Assembly (NCBI RefSeq): GCF_003344765.1
Contig: NZ_QPMH01000001.1
Location: 124,001-188,000 of the forward strand
Direction of reading: 5' to 3'
Length of the DNA: 64,000 nucleotides
From: Ferruginivarius sediminum
GTDB taxonomy: Bacteria; Pseudomonadota; Alphaproteobacteria; Kiloniellales; Rhodovibrionaceae
The notes beneath the pieces were generated by a model. It was not told the DNA's origin. It made no database searches and saw only the letters and a program-made list of their open reading frames with translations. Below, piece after piece: positions 46,646 to 56,377 of this stretch (position 1 is the first letter of the stretch; every line of letters starts with the position of its first letter). The position numbers were made by a program, and so were the translations under genes.

Positions 46646-47053
46646 ATGATCCTCGGAATCGGCAACGATATTATCGACATCCGGCGGATCGAGCGTTCGC
46701 TGGAGCGTTACGGCGACCGCTTCATCCGGCGCGTCTTCACCGAGGTCGAGCAGGCGAAGTCCGAGCGAAGGCTGAACCGCGCCGCCAGCTATGCGAAGCG
46801 CTTCGCCGCCAAGGAGGCCTGTGCCAAGGCGCTGGGCACGGGCGTGCCGCGCCAGGGGGTGTCGTGGCGCAGCATGGGCGTCGTCAACCTGCCCAGCGGC
46901 CGGCCGACGATGGAACTCACGGCTGGCGCGGCCGAGCGCCTGCGCGCTATGACGCCCGTGGGCATGGCACCGCAGATCGACGTAACGATCACCGACGAAC
47001 CGCCACTCGCCCAGGTGGTGGTCATCATCTCCGCCGTTCCCTCGGCCGAGTGA
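46646..47053 (+). CDS. acpS: Holo-[acyl-carrier-protein] synthase
   Basis: A 135-residue 4'-phosphopantetheinyl transferase of the AcpS class. The Mg-binding Asp8 is in [13 protein letters not shown], and the second motif is [15 protein letters not shown]. It activates acyl carrier protein for fatty-acid synthesis. It is tightly placed between pdxJ and lepB in the conserved operon. Confidence 0.96.
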   Translation: MILGIGNDIIDIRRIERSLERYGDRFIRRVFTEVEQAKSERRLNRAASYAKRFAAKEACAKALGTGVPRQGVSWRSMGVVNLPSGRPTMELTAGAAERLRAMTPVGMAPQIDVTITDEPPLAQVVVIISAVPSAE

Positions 47054-47071
47054 CACAATGCTGGAAAAACA

Positions 47072-47812
47072 ATGGATTCAATGACAAAAGCGACAGCCAA
47101 GAAGAAGGGTGGCATCGGAGAAACCGTGCGCACCGTCGTCTATGCCGTGCTGATCGCACTGGTCATCCGGACGTTCGCCTACGAGCCATTCAGTATCCCG
47201 TCCGGTTCGATGATACCGACGCTCCTGGTCGGGGACTACCTCTTCGTCTCCAAGTATTCCTACGGCTACAGCCGCTTCTCGCTACCGTTCAGCCCGCCGC
47301 TGTTCGACGGCCGCGTGATGGGCGACGGGCCGGAGCGGGGCGACGTGGCCGTGTTCAAGCTGCCGACGGACAACAGTACGGATTATATCAAGCGGGTGGT
47401 CGGGCTGCCGGGCGATCGCATCCAGGTGGTCGATGGCATTCTTCACATCAACGGCGAACCGGTGAAGCGCGAGGAAGTGGCCGACCAGCCCGACGGTGCC
47501 ACGGCGACGCTGTACCGGGAGACCTTGCCAAACGGCGTCACCCATCTGATCCGTGAGCGCAGCGACCATCAGTTCTATGACAACACGCCCGTCTACACTG
47601 TCCCGGAAGGGCATTACTTCATGATGGGCGACAACCGGGACTCCAGCCAGGACAGCCGGGCGCTGTCGCGCGTCGGCTATGTGCCGTACGAGAACTTCGT
47701 CGGCCGCGCCGAGTTCATCTTCTTCTCGCACGACGGCTCCGCCTCCCTGTGGGAGATCTGGGCTTGGCCGGCATCGGTCCGCTTCGGCCGGCTTCTGGAC
47801 GATGTCGGGTAG
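47072..47812 (+). CDS. lepB: Signal peptidase I
   Basis: A 246-residue inner-membrane protease that removes signal peptides. One N-terminal transmembrane helix (about residues 20-34) is followed by the catalytic Ser46 in PSGSMIPTL and Lys107 in YIKRVVGLPGD. GHYFMMGDNRDSSQDSR is the conserved box E. Its last codons overlap the rnc start by 11 bases. Confidence 0.97.
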   Translation: MDSMTKATAKKKGGIGETVRTVVYAVLIALVIRTFAYEPFSIPSGSMIPTLLVGDYLFVSKYSYGYSRFSLPFSPPLFDGRVMGDGPERGDVAVFKLPTDNSTDYIKRVVGLPGDRIQVVDGILHINGEPVKREEVADQPDGATATLYRETLPNGVTHLIRERSDHQFYDNTPVYTVPEGHYFMMGDNRDSSQDSRALSRVGYVPYENFVGRAEFIFFSHDGSASLWEIWAWPASVRFGRLLDDVG

Positions 47813-48509
47813 GAACGCGGCGCCGGAAACGCGTCTGGCCGAGCGTATCGGATATGTCTTCAGCGATCCGGCCCGGCTGCGCCGGGCGCTCACGCATTCC
47901 AGCGCCGCCGGCGTCCGCAAGTCCGAAGCCGCCAGCTACGAACGGCTGGAGTTTCTCGGCGACCGTGTACTTGGGCTCATTGTGGCGGACATGCTGATCG
48001 ATGCATTCCCGGACGAGCCGGAAGGCGCTCTGGCGCGGCGTCATGCCGTGCTGGTCAGCCGCGAGACGTTGGCCGAGGTGGCACGCGGCCTTGGGCTTGG
48101 CGAATTTGTGTTGGTTTCCAAGGGCGAGGCCGAGGGCGGCGGGCGGGAGAACCCGGCGATGCTGGCGGATGTCTGCGAGGCGGTGATCGGCGCACTGTAC
48201 CGCGATGGCGGCCTGGCAGCGGCGGACGCCTTCGTGCGGCCGCGCTGGAAACCGCTGCTGGCCCAGGACCGCAAGCCGCCGCAGGACGCGAAGACCGCGC
48301 TGCAGGAATGGGCGCAGGGCCGTGGCCTGCCGTTGCCAAGCTACCGCGAGGTGTCGCGCGAGGGGCCGCCACACGACCCGCGTTTCACCGTCGCGGCCGA
48401 GGTCCAGGGCGCCGAACCGGCGACGGGCGAGGGGCGCTCCAAGCGCCTGGCCGAGCAGGAGGCGGCGCGGCGTCTCCTGGATATGCTGCGCGCGAACGAG
48501 GTAAAATGA
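47802..48509 (+). CDS. rnc: Ribonuclease III
   Basis: A 235-residue double-strand RNA endonuclease. The signature ERLEFLGDRVLGL lies near residue 47 and the second acidic site in NPAMLADVCEAVIGAL. A dsRNA-binding domain fills the last 70 residues (TALQEWAQGRGLPLPSY). The ATG at 47802 is inside the end of lepB; the longer frame from 47679 is rejected. It ends in an ATGA overlap with era. Confidence 0.97.
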   Translation: MSGRNAAPETRLAERIGYVFSDPARLRRALTHSSAAGVRKSEAASYERLEFLGDRVLGLIVADMLIDAFPDEPEGALARRHAVLVSRETLAEVARGLGLGEFVLVSKGEAEGGGRENPAMLADVCEAVIGALYRDGGLAAADAFVRPRWKPLLAQDRKPPQDAKTALQEWAQGRGLPLPSYREVSREGPPHDPRFTVAAEVQGAEPATGEGRSKRLAEQEAARRLLDMLRANEVK

Positions 48510-49450
48510 CCGAAAACGCCAACACGTCACAATCCATGCCTGCCGGTGCCGAGGGCTCGCGCTGCGGCGTTGTCGCGCTGATCGGCGCGCCGAATGCCGG
48601 CAAATCGACCCTGCTGAACCACCTAGTGGGCGCCAAGGTTTCCATCGTGACGCACAAGGTGCAGACGACGCGCGCCCGCGTGCGCGGCGTCGCCCTGGAT
48701 GGGCCCGCGCAGGTCATTTTCGTCGATACGCCGGGAATCTTCTCGCAGGCCAAGCGGCGGCTGGAGCGGGCGATGGTGCACGCGGCCTGGACCAGCGCCG
48801 AGGACGCGGACGTCGTCGTGCTGCTCTACGACGCCGCGCGTAAGAAGGTCGACGAGGATACGCTGGCCATCGTCGAGAAGCTGAAGCGCATCAACCGGCC
48901 ATGCGCGCTCGCGCTCAACAAGATCGACCGCATCCGCCGCGACAAGCTGCTGGAACTGGCGGCCCGCTTTGACGCCGAGGGCGTGTTCGAGCGCATCTTC
49001 ATGATCTCCGCCGAAACGGGCGATGGCGTGGCGGACCTGAAGCACTGGCTGGCCGAGCGGATGCCGGAAGGGCCGTGGCTCTATCCCGAGGACCAGCTTT
49101 CCGACCTGACCATGCGCTTGCTGGCCGCCGAGGTCACGCGCGAGAAGCTGTTCCTGAACCTGCATGAAGAGCTGCCGTATTCTCTGACGGTGGAGACCGA
49201 CGACTGGCAAGAGTTCGACGACGGCAGCGCGCGCATCGAGCAAACCATCTACGTCGAGCGCGATGCGCAGAAGCGTATCGTCCTGGGCCGCCAGGGCCAG
49301 ATGATCCGCAAGGTCCGCGAGGCCGCGCAGCGCGAACTTAGCGAGGAGATGGAGCGCCCGGTCCACCTGTTCCTCTTCGTCAAGGTGCGCGAACGCTGGA
49401 CCGACGACCCCGAGCGCTATCGCGACTGGGGACTGGAGTTTGATGTGTGA
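48506..49450 (+). CDS. era: GTPase Era
   Basis: A 314-residue GTPase for 16S rRNA/30S maturation. The G1 loop GAPNAGKST is at residues 27-35, DTPG is G3 and NKID is G4. The C-terminal KH domain contains GRQGQMIRKVREAAQREL. The ATG overlaps the rnc stop (ATGA). A short N-terminal extension of about 20 residues precedes the G domain. Confidence 0.98.
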   Translation: MTENANTSQSMPAGAEGSRCGVVALIGAPNAGKSTLLNHLVGAKVSIVTHKVQTTRARVRGVALDGPAQVIFVDTPGIFSQAKRRLERAMVHAAWTSAEDADVVVLLYDAARKKVDEDTLAIVEKLKRINRPCALALNKIDRIRRDKLLELAARFDAEGVFERIFMISAETGDGVADLKHWLAERMPEGPWLYPEDQLSDLTMRLLAAEVTREKLFLNLHEELPYSLTVETDDWQEFDDGSARIEQTIYVERDAQKRIVLGRQGQMIRKVREAAQRELSEEMERPVHLFLFVKVRERWTDDPERYRDWGLEFDV

Positions 49451-49499
49451 GCGGTCGCTCCCGCTCGACAGCGCCCTTTTTTCGCGCCATCTCTAACAC

Positions 49500-50291
49500 A
49501 TGATCGAGTGGCAGGACGACGGCATCGTCCTTTCCAGCACCCCGCACGGCGAGGATGCCACCGTCGTGCACCTGCTGACGCGCGAGCACGGGCACCACGC
49601 GGGCCTCGTGCGCGGCGGCCAGTCGCGGCGGGCGCAGGGGACATACCAGCCGGGGAACCTTGTCCAGGCAAGCTGGCGGGCGCGGCTGGCGGACCATCTG
49701 GGCCAGTACAGCTGCGAGGTGGTGGAAACACCCATCGCGCGCCTGATGGACCGGCCCGACCGGCTCGTGGCGCTCTCCGCCATGGCTGCAGTGGCGCAGC
49801 ATGCCCTGCCGGAGCGCGAGGCGCATCCTGCAGCCTTCGAGGGCACGCAGGCGCTGCTGGCCGCGCTGGAGGGTGAGCACTGGGCCGAGGCCTATGTGCA
49901 CTGGGAGATGTTCCTGTTGGGCGAGCTTGGCTTCGCGCTCGACCTCTCGTGCTGCGCCGGCGGCGGCAACGACCGCCTGGCCTATGTCAGCCCGCGTACC
50001 GGGCGGGCGGTGTCGCTGTCGGCGGGCGAGCCGTATCGCAACAAGCTGCTGGCGCTGCCGGGCTTCCTGGTCGGCTATGGCGGCGGCGGCACGGGGGAAG
50101 TGGCGCAGGGTCTGCGGCTGACCGGCTTCTTCCTGGGCCGGCACATCTTCCATCCCGCCGATCGCGACCTGCCGGCTGCGCGCCACCGGCTGGCCGAGCG
50201 CTTCGAGCGGGCACTGGGCGAGGGCAGCGGTAGCAAGGCAGGTAGCGACGGGGAAACCGATTCGGTTGATCGCCCGGCGGGGATGGACTAA
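49500..50291 (+). CDS. recO: DNA repair protein RecO
   Basis: A 263-residue recombination mediator that loads RecA with RecR. MIEWQDDGIVLSSTPHGEDA is the typical OB-fold start, and GLVRGGQSRR and the GELGFALDLS-CCAGG stretch are also usual. It ends the rsh-to-recO block and is followed within ten bases by an FAD oxidoreductase gene. Confidence 0.95.
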   Translation: MIEWQDDGIVLSSTPHGEDATVVHLLTREHGHHAGLVRGGQSRRAQGTYQPGNLVQASWRARLADHLGQYSCEVVETPIARLMDRPDRLVALSAMAAVAQHALPEREAHPAAFEGTQALLAALEGEHWAEAYVHWEMFLLGELGFALDLSCCAGGGNDRLAYVSPRTGRAVSLSAGEPYRNKLLALPGFLVGYGGGGTGEVAQGLRLTGFFLGRHIFHPADRDLPAARHRLAERFERALGEGSGSKAGSDGETDSVDRPAGMD

Positions 50292-50301
50292 CACCGCTGA
50301 C

Positions 50302-51612
50302 ATGGCGCGGCAGGGCAGAACCTCCCAGGATAACGATACCGGCGACGGGCCCAGGGTTGTCGTCGTGGGCGCCGGTGTGGTCGGCATCTGCGCCGCCTTG
50401 CAGCTCCAGCGCGAGGGTGCGCGGGTCACCGTGCTGGACCGGCAGGCGCCGGGCGAGGGCGCGTCCTACGGCAACATGTCGATCATCGGCGAGGACTCGG
50501 TGGTGCCCATCGCCACGCCGGGGGTGTTGAAGCAGTTGCCGCGCATGCTGATGGACCCATTGAGCCCGCTGGCCATCCGCTGGTCTTACGTGCCGCAGCT
50601 TTTCCCCTGGCTCTGGCGCTTTCTGAAGGCCGCCCGTCCGGCCGAGGTCGAGCGTATCTCGAAGGCGCTGGCCGATCTGCTGGACGGCGCTATCGACGCT
50701 TTCAAACCGCTTCTGGAGGAGGCCGGCGAGCCCGACATGCTGCGCCGCACCGGCTGGCTCTGTGTCTACGAGACGGAGCGGGGCTTCCGCGCCTATCGCC
50801 GCAGCCTGGAACTGCAGCGCCGCCGCGGCGTGCGGGTCGACGTGCTGGATGGCGGCGAACTTCGGCAGCTTGAGCCGGCGCTGGGCGACACCGACCGCTT
50901 TCACAAGGGCGTGTATTACCCGGACGTCTGCTATGCCAGCGACAACTACAAGCTGGTCCGCGTGCTGGCCCGGTCCTTTCGCCAGCGCGGCGGCCGTATC
51001 CTGCGAGAGGAGGTGGGCGATTTCGAGATCGGGCCCGAGGGGCCGAGCGCCGTGGTCACGCAGAAGGGCCGGCACGCCTTCGACCGCCTCGTGATTGCCG
51101 CCGGCGCGTGGTCGCGACCGCTCACCCGCAAGCTGGGATGCGATGTCCCGCTAGAGACCGAGCGCGGCTATCACCTGACGCTGAACGACCCCGAGACGCG
51201 GCCGCGCACGCCCGTGTTCTCGACGGAGCACGGCATGGTGTGCACGCCGATCGACGCCGGCCTTCGTATCGGCGGCACAGTCGAGCTTGGTGGGCTGGAG
51301 GCGCCGCCGGACTGGCGCCGGGCCGACGTTCTGCTCCGTAACGCCCAGCGTTGGTTTCCCGATCTCACGGACCGGGATTCGAGCCGCTGGATGGGCCACC
51401 GGCCGTCGATGCCGGACAGCATGCCGGTGATCTCTCGCGCGCCCCACTTCCACAATACCGTCTTCGCCTTCGGCCACGGGCACTGCGGGCTCATGCTGTC
51501 CGCGCGCACCGGAGAGATGGTGCGGGATCTCGTCCTCGATCGCGATCCCGCGGTCGATCCGACACCATTTCGCGCGGACCGATTTCAGGCGCGGCGTCCT
51601 GACCGCGCCTAA
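50302..51612 (+). CDS. FAD-dependent amino-acid dehydrogenase, DadA-like
   Basis: A 436-residue DAO-family flavoprotein. The Rossmann motif GAGVVGICAALQLQREG begins near residue 23, followed by VLDRQAPGEGASYGN. WLCVYETERGF, GVYYPDVCYASDN and the C-terminal MGHRPSMPDSMPVISRAP resemble D-amino acid dehydrogenases. The substrate is unknown. The ATG at 50302 is preferred; a TTG at 50266 inside recO would add 12 residues. It may be read from the recO operon. Convergent with the DUF2189 gene by a four-base overlap. Confidence 0.88.
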   Translation: MARQGRTSQDNDTGDGPRVVVVGAGVVGICAALQLQREGARVTVLDRQAPGEGASYGNMSIIGEDSVVPIATPGVLKQLPRMLMDPLSPLAIRWSYVPQLFPWLWRFLKAARPAEVERISKALADLLDGAIDAFKPLLEEAGEPDMLRRTGWLCVYETERGFRAYRRSLELQRRRGVRVDVLDGGELRQLEPALGDTDRFHKGVYYPDVCYASDNYKLVRVLARSFRQRGGRILREEVGDFEIGPEGPSAVVTQKGRHAFDRLVIAAGAWSRPLTRKLGCDVPLETERGYHLTLNDPETRPRTPVFSTEHGMVCTPIDAGLRIGGTVELGGLEAPPDWRRADVLLRNAQRWFPDLTDRDSSRWMGHRPSMPDSMPVISRAPHFHNTVFAFGHGHCGLMLSARTGEMVRDLVLDRDPAVDPTPFRADRFQARRPDRA

Positions 51613-52403
51613 CTCTCCACCACCTTGCGGTAGAGATGCCAGGTGGCGTGCCCCAATATCGGCATCACGATGGCAAGGCCGACGAAGAACGGTATGCAGC
51701 CGACGGCCAGGCTGCCGGCAACGATCAATCCCCAGCCCGCCATCGTCCTCGGGTTCGCCTGCACCACGCGGATGGAGGTTTGCACAGCCGTCATGGCGCT
51801 GACGTCGCGGTCGATCAGCATCGGGAACGATACAACGCTGATGGTCAGCACCAGGATCGCGAACAACAGGCCGGCGCCGTTGCCGAGGACGATAAGCGTC
51901 CAGCCGGCGCCGGTGGTGAAGAGCTGCGCCGCGAAGTGACCCACCGAGGTCGGCGGCGTCCCGCCCAGCGTTATCGCGTAGATGCCCCAGGCCACGACGA
52001 GCCAGGCCAGGAAGATCGCCACGAGCACAAGACCCAGCGCAACGATGGCGCGGATCGAGTGCGAGCGTACGACGCCCAGCGCGTGTTGCCAGGAAATCTC
52101 CAGCCCGGCCTCGCGCCGCCGGCTCAACTCATAAAGCCCGATGGCTGCCAGCGGGCCGACCAGGGCGAAGCCGGCGACCAGGGGGAACAGCAGCGGGAGA
52201 ACCTGATAGCCGAACGTCAGCCGGCTCGCGAACAGCGCTACCAGCGGATAGATGATGCAGAGGAAGACGATATGGCTGGGCTTCGACCGGAAGTCGTCGA
52301 TGCCCTTCGCCAGCGCATCCCTGAGATCGGCGACCCCGATGTGCCGCACCTCCGGATGGTCGAGCCCCGCGCGCGCACCCTCGACAGTCGTCTGGTTCGC
52401 CAT
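51609..52403 (-). CDS. DUF2189 membrane protein
   Basis: A 264-residue polytopic inner-membrane protein with about six hydrophobic segments, for example IVFLCIIYPLVALFASR, LLFPLVAGFALVGPLAAIG and IVALGLVLVAIFLAWLVV. The N-terminus DLRDALAKGIDDFRSKPSH and NPRTMAGWGLIVA are family marks. It is unknown what it transports or senses. Leftward, ending in a four-base overlap with the DadA-like gene. Its promoter lies in the 155-base gap before tRNA-Leu. Confidence 0.9.
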   Translation of the reverse strand: MANQTTVEGARAGLDHPEVRHIGVADLRDALAKGIDDFRSKPSHIVFLCIIYPLVALFASRLTFGYQVLPLLFPLVAGFALVGPLAAIGLYELSRRREAGLEISWQHALGVVRSHSIRAIVALGLVLVAIFLAWLVVAWGIYAITLGGTPPTSVGHFAAQLFTTGAGWTLIVLGNGAGLLFAILVLTISVVSFPMLIDRDVSAMTAVQTSIRVVQANPRTMAGWGLIVAGSLAVGCIPFFVGLAIVMPILGHATWHLYRKVVES

Positions 52404-52558
52404 GGCGCACCTCCTGAAGACGTCGCTCGAACACGGCTTCGCGCCTCTGACGGATTCGATGGAAAACGCAACCCGTCACTCTCAAGAATGGTACGCTTAT
52501 GAGACCGCATTGTCGTCTCACCGCCGAACACGATTGCGGGAGTGGGAGAGGTGAGTGT

Positions 52559-52643
52559 TGGTGCGGGCGGGGGGACTCGAACCCCCACGGCATAGGCCCC
52601 GGGATTTTAAGTCCCGTGCGTCTACCAGTTCCGCCACGCCCGC
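52559..52643 (-). tRNA. tRNA-Leu (UAA anticodon)
   Basis: A complete cloverleaf on the minus strand. The acceptor arms GCGGGCG and CGCCCGC pair over seven bases, and the discriminator A and encoded CCA follow. The anticodon loop is in GACTTAAAATC with anticodon TAA. A long variable arm (GGGCCTATGCC region) marks a class II leucine tRNA, and the T arm contains GGTTCGAGTCC. Length is 85 including CCA. Confidence 0.95.
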
Positions 52644-52750
52644 GACGATGTGTCTGCCAAATAACTCCGCGCGGAGTCCGTATAGCAACTCAGGCGGGCG
52701 GAGGCGAAGGGGAAAACTTGGAGGGCGCGCCCTCCCGGTGACGACTGGCG

Positions 52751-54691
52751 TTACGTCGGCTGCGGTTCCGGTTCCCAGTCGCCGCCGGTGCCGCCTTCGT
52801 CGCGGGGCTTGCCCTTGCCGGCAGAGGGGACGGAAGCGGAGGACTTGGCCGTGTCTGGCTTCTGTGTGCCGGAGTCGCCGTGGCCGGGATCCTCCCCCTT
52901 TAGCACCTTCTGCACGTCCTCCGAGCCCAGCGTCTCATACTCCAGCAGCGCCTTGGTCAGGCGGTGCAGGTCGTCCAGGTGCTTGCCCAGCACTTCCTTG
53001 GCGCGGCTCTCGGCCTCGTCGATGAGGCGGCGGACCTCCTCGTCGATCAGGCGGGCGGTATGCTCGCTCACGTGGCTTTCGCGGGTGAGCTGGTCGCCCA
53101 GGAACACCTCCTGATCGTTGCCGGCATAGCGCAGCGGGCCGAGCCGCTCGCTCATGCCCCATTCGGTGACCATGCGCTGGGCCAGCTCGGTCGCCTTCTT
53201 GATGTCGTCGCCCGCGCCGGTGGTGACGTCCTCGTGGCCGTAGATGATCTCCTCGGCGACACGGCCGCCGAACATCATCGCGAGACGGGCGGTGATCTCA
53301 TTCTTCTGATAGCCGTAGCGGTCCTTCTCCGGCAGCGCCATGGTGACGCCCATCGCCTGGCCGCGCGGGATGATGGTGATCTTGTGCAGCGGGTCGTTAC
53401 CCGGCACAAAGAGGCTCACCAGCGCGTGGCCGGCTTCGTGATAGGCAGTGCGCTCCTTCTCCTCTTCGTCCATCACCATCGAGCGCTTCTCCGCGCCCAT
53501 CAGCAGCTTGTCCTTCGCCATCTCGAAGTCGCGCTGGGTGACTACGCGCTTGGTCGCGCGCGCGGCGATCAGCGAGGCCTCGTTCACCAGATTGGCGAGG
53601 TCCGCACCAGAGAATCCGGGCGTCCCGCGCGCGATCACCTTCAGGTCCACGTCCGGGGACAGCGGCACCTTGCGCACGTGCACCCGCAGGATCTGCTCGC
53701 GGCCCAGCACGTCCGGGTTCGGCACAACCACCTGCCGGTCGAAACGGCCGGGGCGCATCAGGGCAGGGTCCAGCACGTCGGGACGGTTGGTGGCGGCGAC
53801 GATAATCACGCCCTCGTTCTTCTCGAAGCCGTCCATTTCGGCCAGGAGCTGGTTCAGCGTCTGCTCGCGCTCGTCGTTGCCGCCGCCGAGGCCCGCGCCA
53901 CGCTTGCGGCCCAGGGCGTCCAGCTCGTCGATGAAGACGATGCAGGGCGAATTCTTCTTCGCCTGCTCGAACATGTCGCGCACGCGGCTGGCACCGACGC
54001 CGACGAACATCTCGATGAAATCCGAGCCGGAAATGGTGAAGAACGGCACTTCCGCCTCGCCGGCGATGGCGCGGGCCAGCAACGTCTTGCCCGTGCCCGG
54101 CGGCCCCACGAGCAGCATGCCGCGCGGAATCTCGCCGCCCAGGCGCTGGAATTTGCCGGGGTCGCGCAGGTAGTCGACGATTTCCTCAAGTTCTTGCTTG
54201 GCCTCGTCGATGCCGGCGACGTCCTCGAACTTCGCCTTGCGACTGTCCTCGGTCAGCATCTTGGCCTTGGACTTGCCGAACTGCATTGCCCCGCCGGCGC
54301 CGCTGCGCGCCCGACTCATGAAATAGATCACTACGCCGATCAGCAGCAGCATCGGGAACCACGAGATGAGGATGCTCCACACCGTGGTTTCGCCCGACTC
54401 GCTCGGCTGCACCTGGATGCGGACATCGTGCTGGCGCAGCTTCTCGACCGGCTTGGCGCTGTCGGGGGCGAAGGTGCTGAACCGCGTGCCGTCGTTCAGG
54501 CGACCCTCGATGGCGTTGCCTTTCATGGTCACGCTGTCGACCCGGTCGGATTCGACGCGCTGCAGGAACTGGGAGTAGCTGACCTCGTTCCCCTTTTTCT
54601 GCTCGCCGAAGCCCTGGCCCAGCGACAGGAACATGGCGACGACGAGGCCAAGGATGATCCAGGGAAGGAACTTGCGGAAATGATCGGGCAT
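52751..54691 (-). CDS. ftsH: ATP-dependent zinc metalloprotease FtsH
   Basis: A 646-residue membrane AAA+ protease. Transmembrane helices are at about 9-25 and 106-124, with a periplasmic domain between. Walker A is GPPGTGKT at 196-203 and the zinc site HEAGH at 418-422. The Pro/Ser/Thr/Gly-rich tail after residue 605 is disordered. It degrades misfolded membrane proteins and, in many bacteria, LpxC and sigma-32. The ATG at 54691 gives the family start [11 protein letters not shown]; a frame from 54811 is rejected. Divergent from the DUF2267 gene; tRNA-Leu follows. Confidence 0.98.
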   Translation of the reverse strand: MPDHFRKFLPWIILGLVVAMFLSLGQGFGEQKKGNEVSYSQFLQRVESDRVDSVTMKGNAIEGRLNDGTRFSTFAPDSAKPVEKLRQHDVRIQVQPSESGETTVWSILISWFPMLLLIGVVIYFMSRARSGAGGAMQFGKSKAKMLTEDSRKAKFEDVAGIDEAKQELEEIVDYLRDPGKFQRLGGEIPRGMLLVGPPGTGKTLLARAIAGEAEVPFFTISGSDFIEMFVGVGASRVRDMFEQAKKNSPCIVFIDELDALGRKRGAGLGGGNDEREQTLNQLLAEMDGFEKNEGVIIVAATNRPDVLDPALMRPGRFDRQVVVPNPDVLGREQILRVHVRKVPLSPDVDLKVIARGTPGFSGADLANLVNEASLIAARATKRVVTQRDFEMAKDKLLMGAEKRSMVMDEEEKERTAYHEAGHALVSLFVPGNDPLHKITIIPRGQAMGVTMALPEKDRYGYQKNEITARLAMMFGGRVAEEIIYGHEDVTTGAGDDIKKATELAQRMVTEWGMSERLGPLRYAGNDQEVFLGDQLTRESHVSEHTARLIDEEVRRLIDEAESRAKEVLGKHLDDLHRLTKALLEYETLGSEDVQKVLKGEDPGHGDSGTQKPDTAKSSASVPSAGKGKPRDEGGTGGDWEPEPQPT

Positions 54692-54891
54692 ATCGACAGC
54701 TTGGCTTGGGTGGTCCACGCGGGCAATGCCCGCGGTCAATGTTTGAATATCGCTTACCGGCCAAGTGGTTATCAAACCAAAGGCGTCAAGTGCGTGGCAC
54801 GGGTCGCTCACAGGGCCCGGCGGGCGGAACGCCTCGCCCGCGCAGGCGTTGGACTCGATAGGCGAGCCGCCACTTTGAGGGGGTCACGGCG
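54692..54891. promoter_or_regulatory. Divergent promoter region of ftsH and the DUF2267 gene
   Basis: Two hundred bases between outward-reading genes. On the minus strand, CTTGACGCC and a later GATATTC could be parts of the ftsH promoter, but a heat-shock sigma-32 consensus could not be confirmed. No repeat or terminator was seen. Confidence 0.35.
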
Positions 54892-55335
54892 ATGTCGACC
54901 AACAGCCTGCGCGTCTTCGACGAAACGCATCACAAGACGAATATCTGGTTAAAGGATCTGATGGAAGTGATGGACAGCGACGACCGGCAGCGGGCCTACC
55001 GCGTGCTGCGCGCGGTTCTGCACGCCCTGCGCGACCGTCTGACGGTCGACGAGGCGGCGAAGCTGGGCGCGCAGCTCCCGATGCTGGTGCGCGGCTTCTA
55101 CTACGAGGGCTGGCACCCGGCCGGCACGCCGGTGAAGATGCGCCACCGGGACGAGTTTCTCGGCCATGTCCGCGAGCGGCTGCGCGACGCGCCGGATATG
55201 GACGTGGAGCAGGCGACCCGCGCCGCCTTCGCCGTGATCGCCCGGCACATCACCGGCGGCGAGGTGGACTCCATCATCCACAGCATGCCCAAGGAGGTCC
55301 GGCAGATGTGGCCGGGCGCCACGGCGGCGGGTTAG
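54892..55335 (+). CDS. DUF2267 domain protein
   Basis: A 147-residue all-helical cytoplasmic protein. FDETHHKTNIWLKDLMEVM near the start, RAYRVLRAVLHALRDRLTVDEAAKLGAQLP and MLVRGFYYEGWHP are the DUF2267 pattern. The function is unknown; members often appear with stress genes. It is divergent from ftsH and 39 bases before the antiporter gene. Confidence 0.93.
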   Translation: MSTNSLRVFDETHHKTNIWLKDLMEVMDSDDRQRAYRVLRAVLHALRDRLTVDEAAKLGAQLPMLVRGFYYEGWHPAGTPVKMRHRDEFLGHVRERLRDAPDMDVEQATRAAFAVIARHITGGEVDSIIHSMPKEVRQMWPGATAAG

Positions 55336-55374
55336 ACTGATACCCGCCGAATCAAGGGGGCGTGAGCAACCGGG

Positions 55375-56340
55375 ATGGTGACAGCGGTCGATCTGCTCGT
55401 CGGGCTGGCCCTTCTCGTCGCGGGAGGCGAGGGCTTGGTGCGTGGGGCGGTGGGCATGGCCCGGCGTCTCGGCGTTTCGCCGCTTCTGATAGGACTGACC
55501 CTTGTCGGGTTCGGCACCTCGACGCCAGAACTGGTGACCAGCCTGGAAGCCGCGCGCCTTGGCTCGCCAGGGATCGCGGTGGGCAACGTTGTCGGTAGCA
55601 ACATTGCGAACATCCTGTTGATCCTGGGGCTTGCGGCGATCATAAGCCCTTTGCGCTGCGACCCGGTGGCGTTCAAGCGCGATGCGACGATGCTGGCCCT
55701 GGCCACCGTCGCCGGCCATGCCGTAATCGTATCCGGCCGTGTCGGCACCGTTGCGGGCCTGGTTTTCCTGGCCGCCTTGGCCGGGTTTGTCCTGCTTACC
55801 TATCGGTTGGAGCGCGGACGGGACATCCCCTCGGCCGAGTTGCATGCGCGAGAGGCGGCTGCGGCGGATAGCGGGCGCCTTGCGCTGCCGCTCAGCGCGC
55901 TATGGTTCGGCGGCGGCCTTGCCGTCACGGTGCTTGGCGCCGGCTTCCTGGTCGATGGAGCGATCGCCCTGGCAAGGCTGCTGTCGGTGCGCGAGAGCGT
56001 GATCGGACTGACCATCGTGGCGGTGGGCACATCTTTGCCGGAACTCGTCACGTCGGTCATGGCCGCGCTCAGGCGTCATGCGGACGTCGCCGTCGGCAAT
56101 ATCGTCGGCAGCAACATCTTCAACATCCTGGGTATCCTTGGGGTGACAGCGCTTGTCCATCCCATCGACGTGCCGGCCGACATTGCCGCGTTCGACATCT
56201 GGCTGATGTCGCTCGTGACCGCCGGACTGATCGCACTGGCCATGACGGGCTGGCGCCTGACCCGGGGCGAGGGAATTCTCCTCGTGGCCGGGTTCGGCGC
56301 CTATATCGCCTGGCAGGCTTTCGCCGGAGTGCCAGTTTGA
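55375..56340 (+). CDS. CaCA-family calcium/sodium antiporter (YrbG-like)
   Basis: A 321-residue inner-membrane antiporter with about ten helices and the two inverted alpha repeats: GTSTPELVTSLEAA then VGNVVGSNIANILLI (about 45-85), and GTSLPELVTSVMAA then VGNIVGSNIFNILGI (about 220-255). The paired Glu and Asn residues coordinate the cation. It exchanges calcium or another cation for sodium or protons. It may be in one unit with the DUF2267 gene. Confidence 0.94.
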   Translation: MVTAVDLLVGLALLVAGGEGLVRGAVGMARRLGVSPLLIGLTLVGFGTSTPELVTSLEAARLGSPGIAVGNVVGSNIANILLILGLAAIISPLRCDPVAFKRDATMLALATVAGHAVIVSGRVGTVAGLVFLAALAGFVLLTYRLERGRDIPSAELHAREAAAADSGRLALPLSALWFGGGLAVTVLGAGFLVDGAIALARLLSVRESVIGLTIVAVGTSLPELVTSVMAALRRHADVAVGNIVGSNIFNILGILGVTALVHPIDVPADIAAFDIWLMSLVTAGLIALAMTGWRLTRGEGILLVAGFGAYIAWQAFAGVPV

Positions 56341-56377
56341 GAAGCAGTCAACGCGCGCGCCGATCCACGGGTTCTCC

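Noticed and set aside
52964..54952. 662-codon open frame on the plus strand
   Set aside because: Antisense shadow of ftsH.
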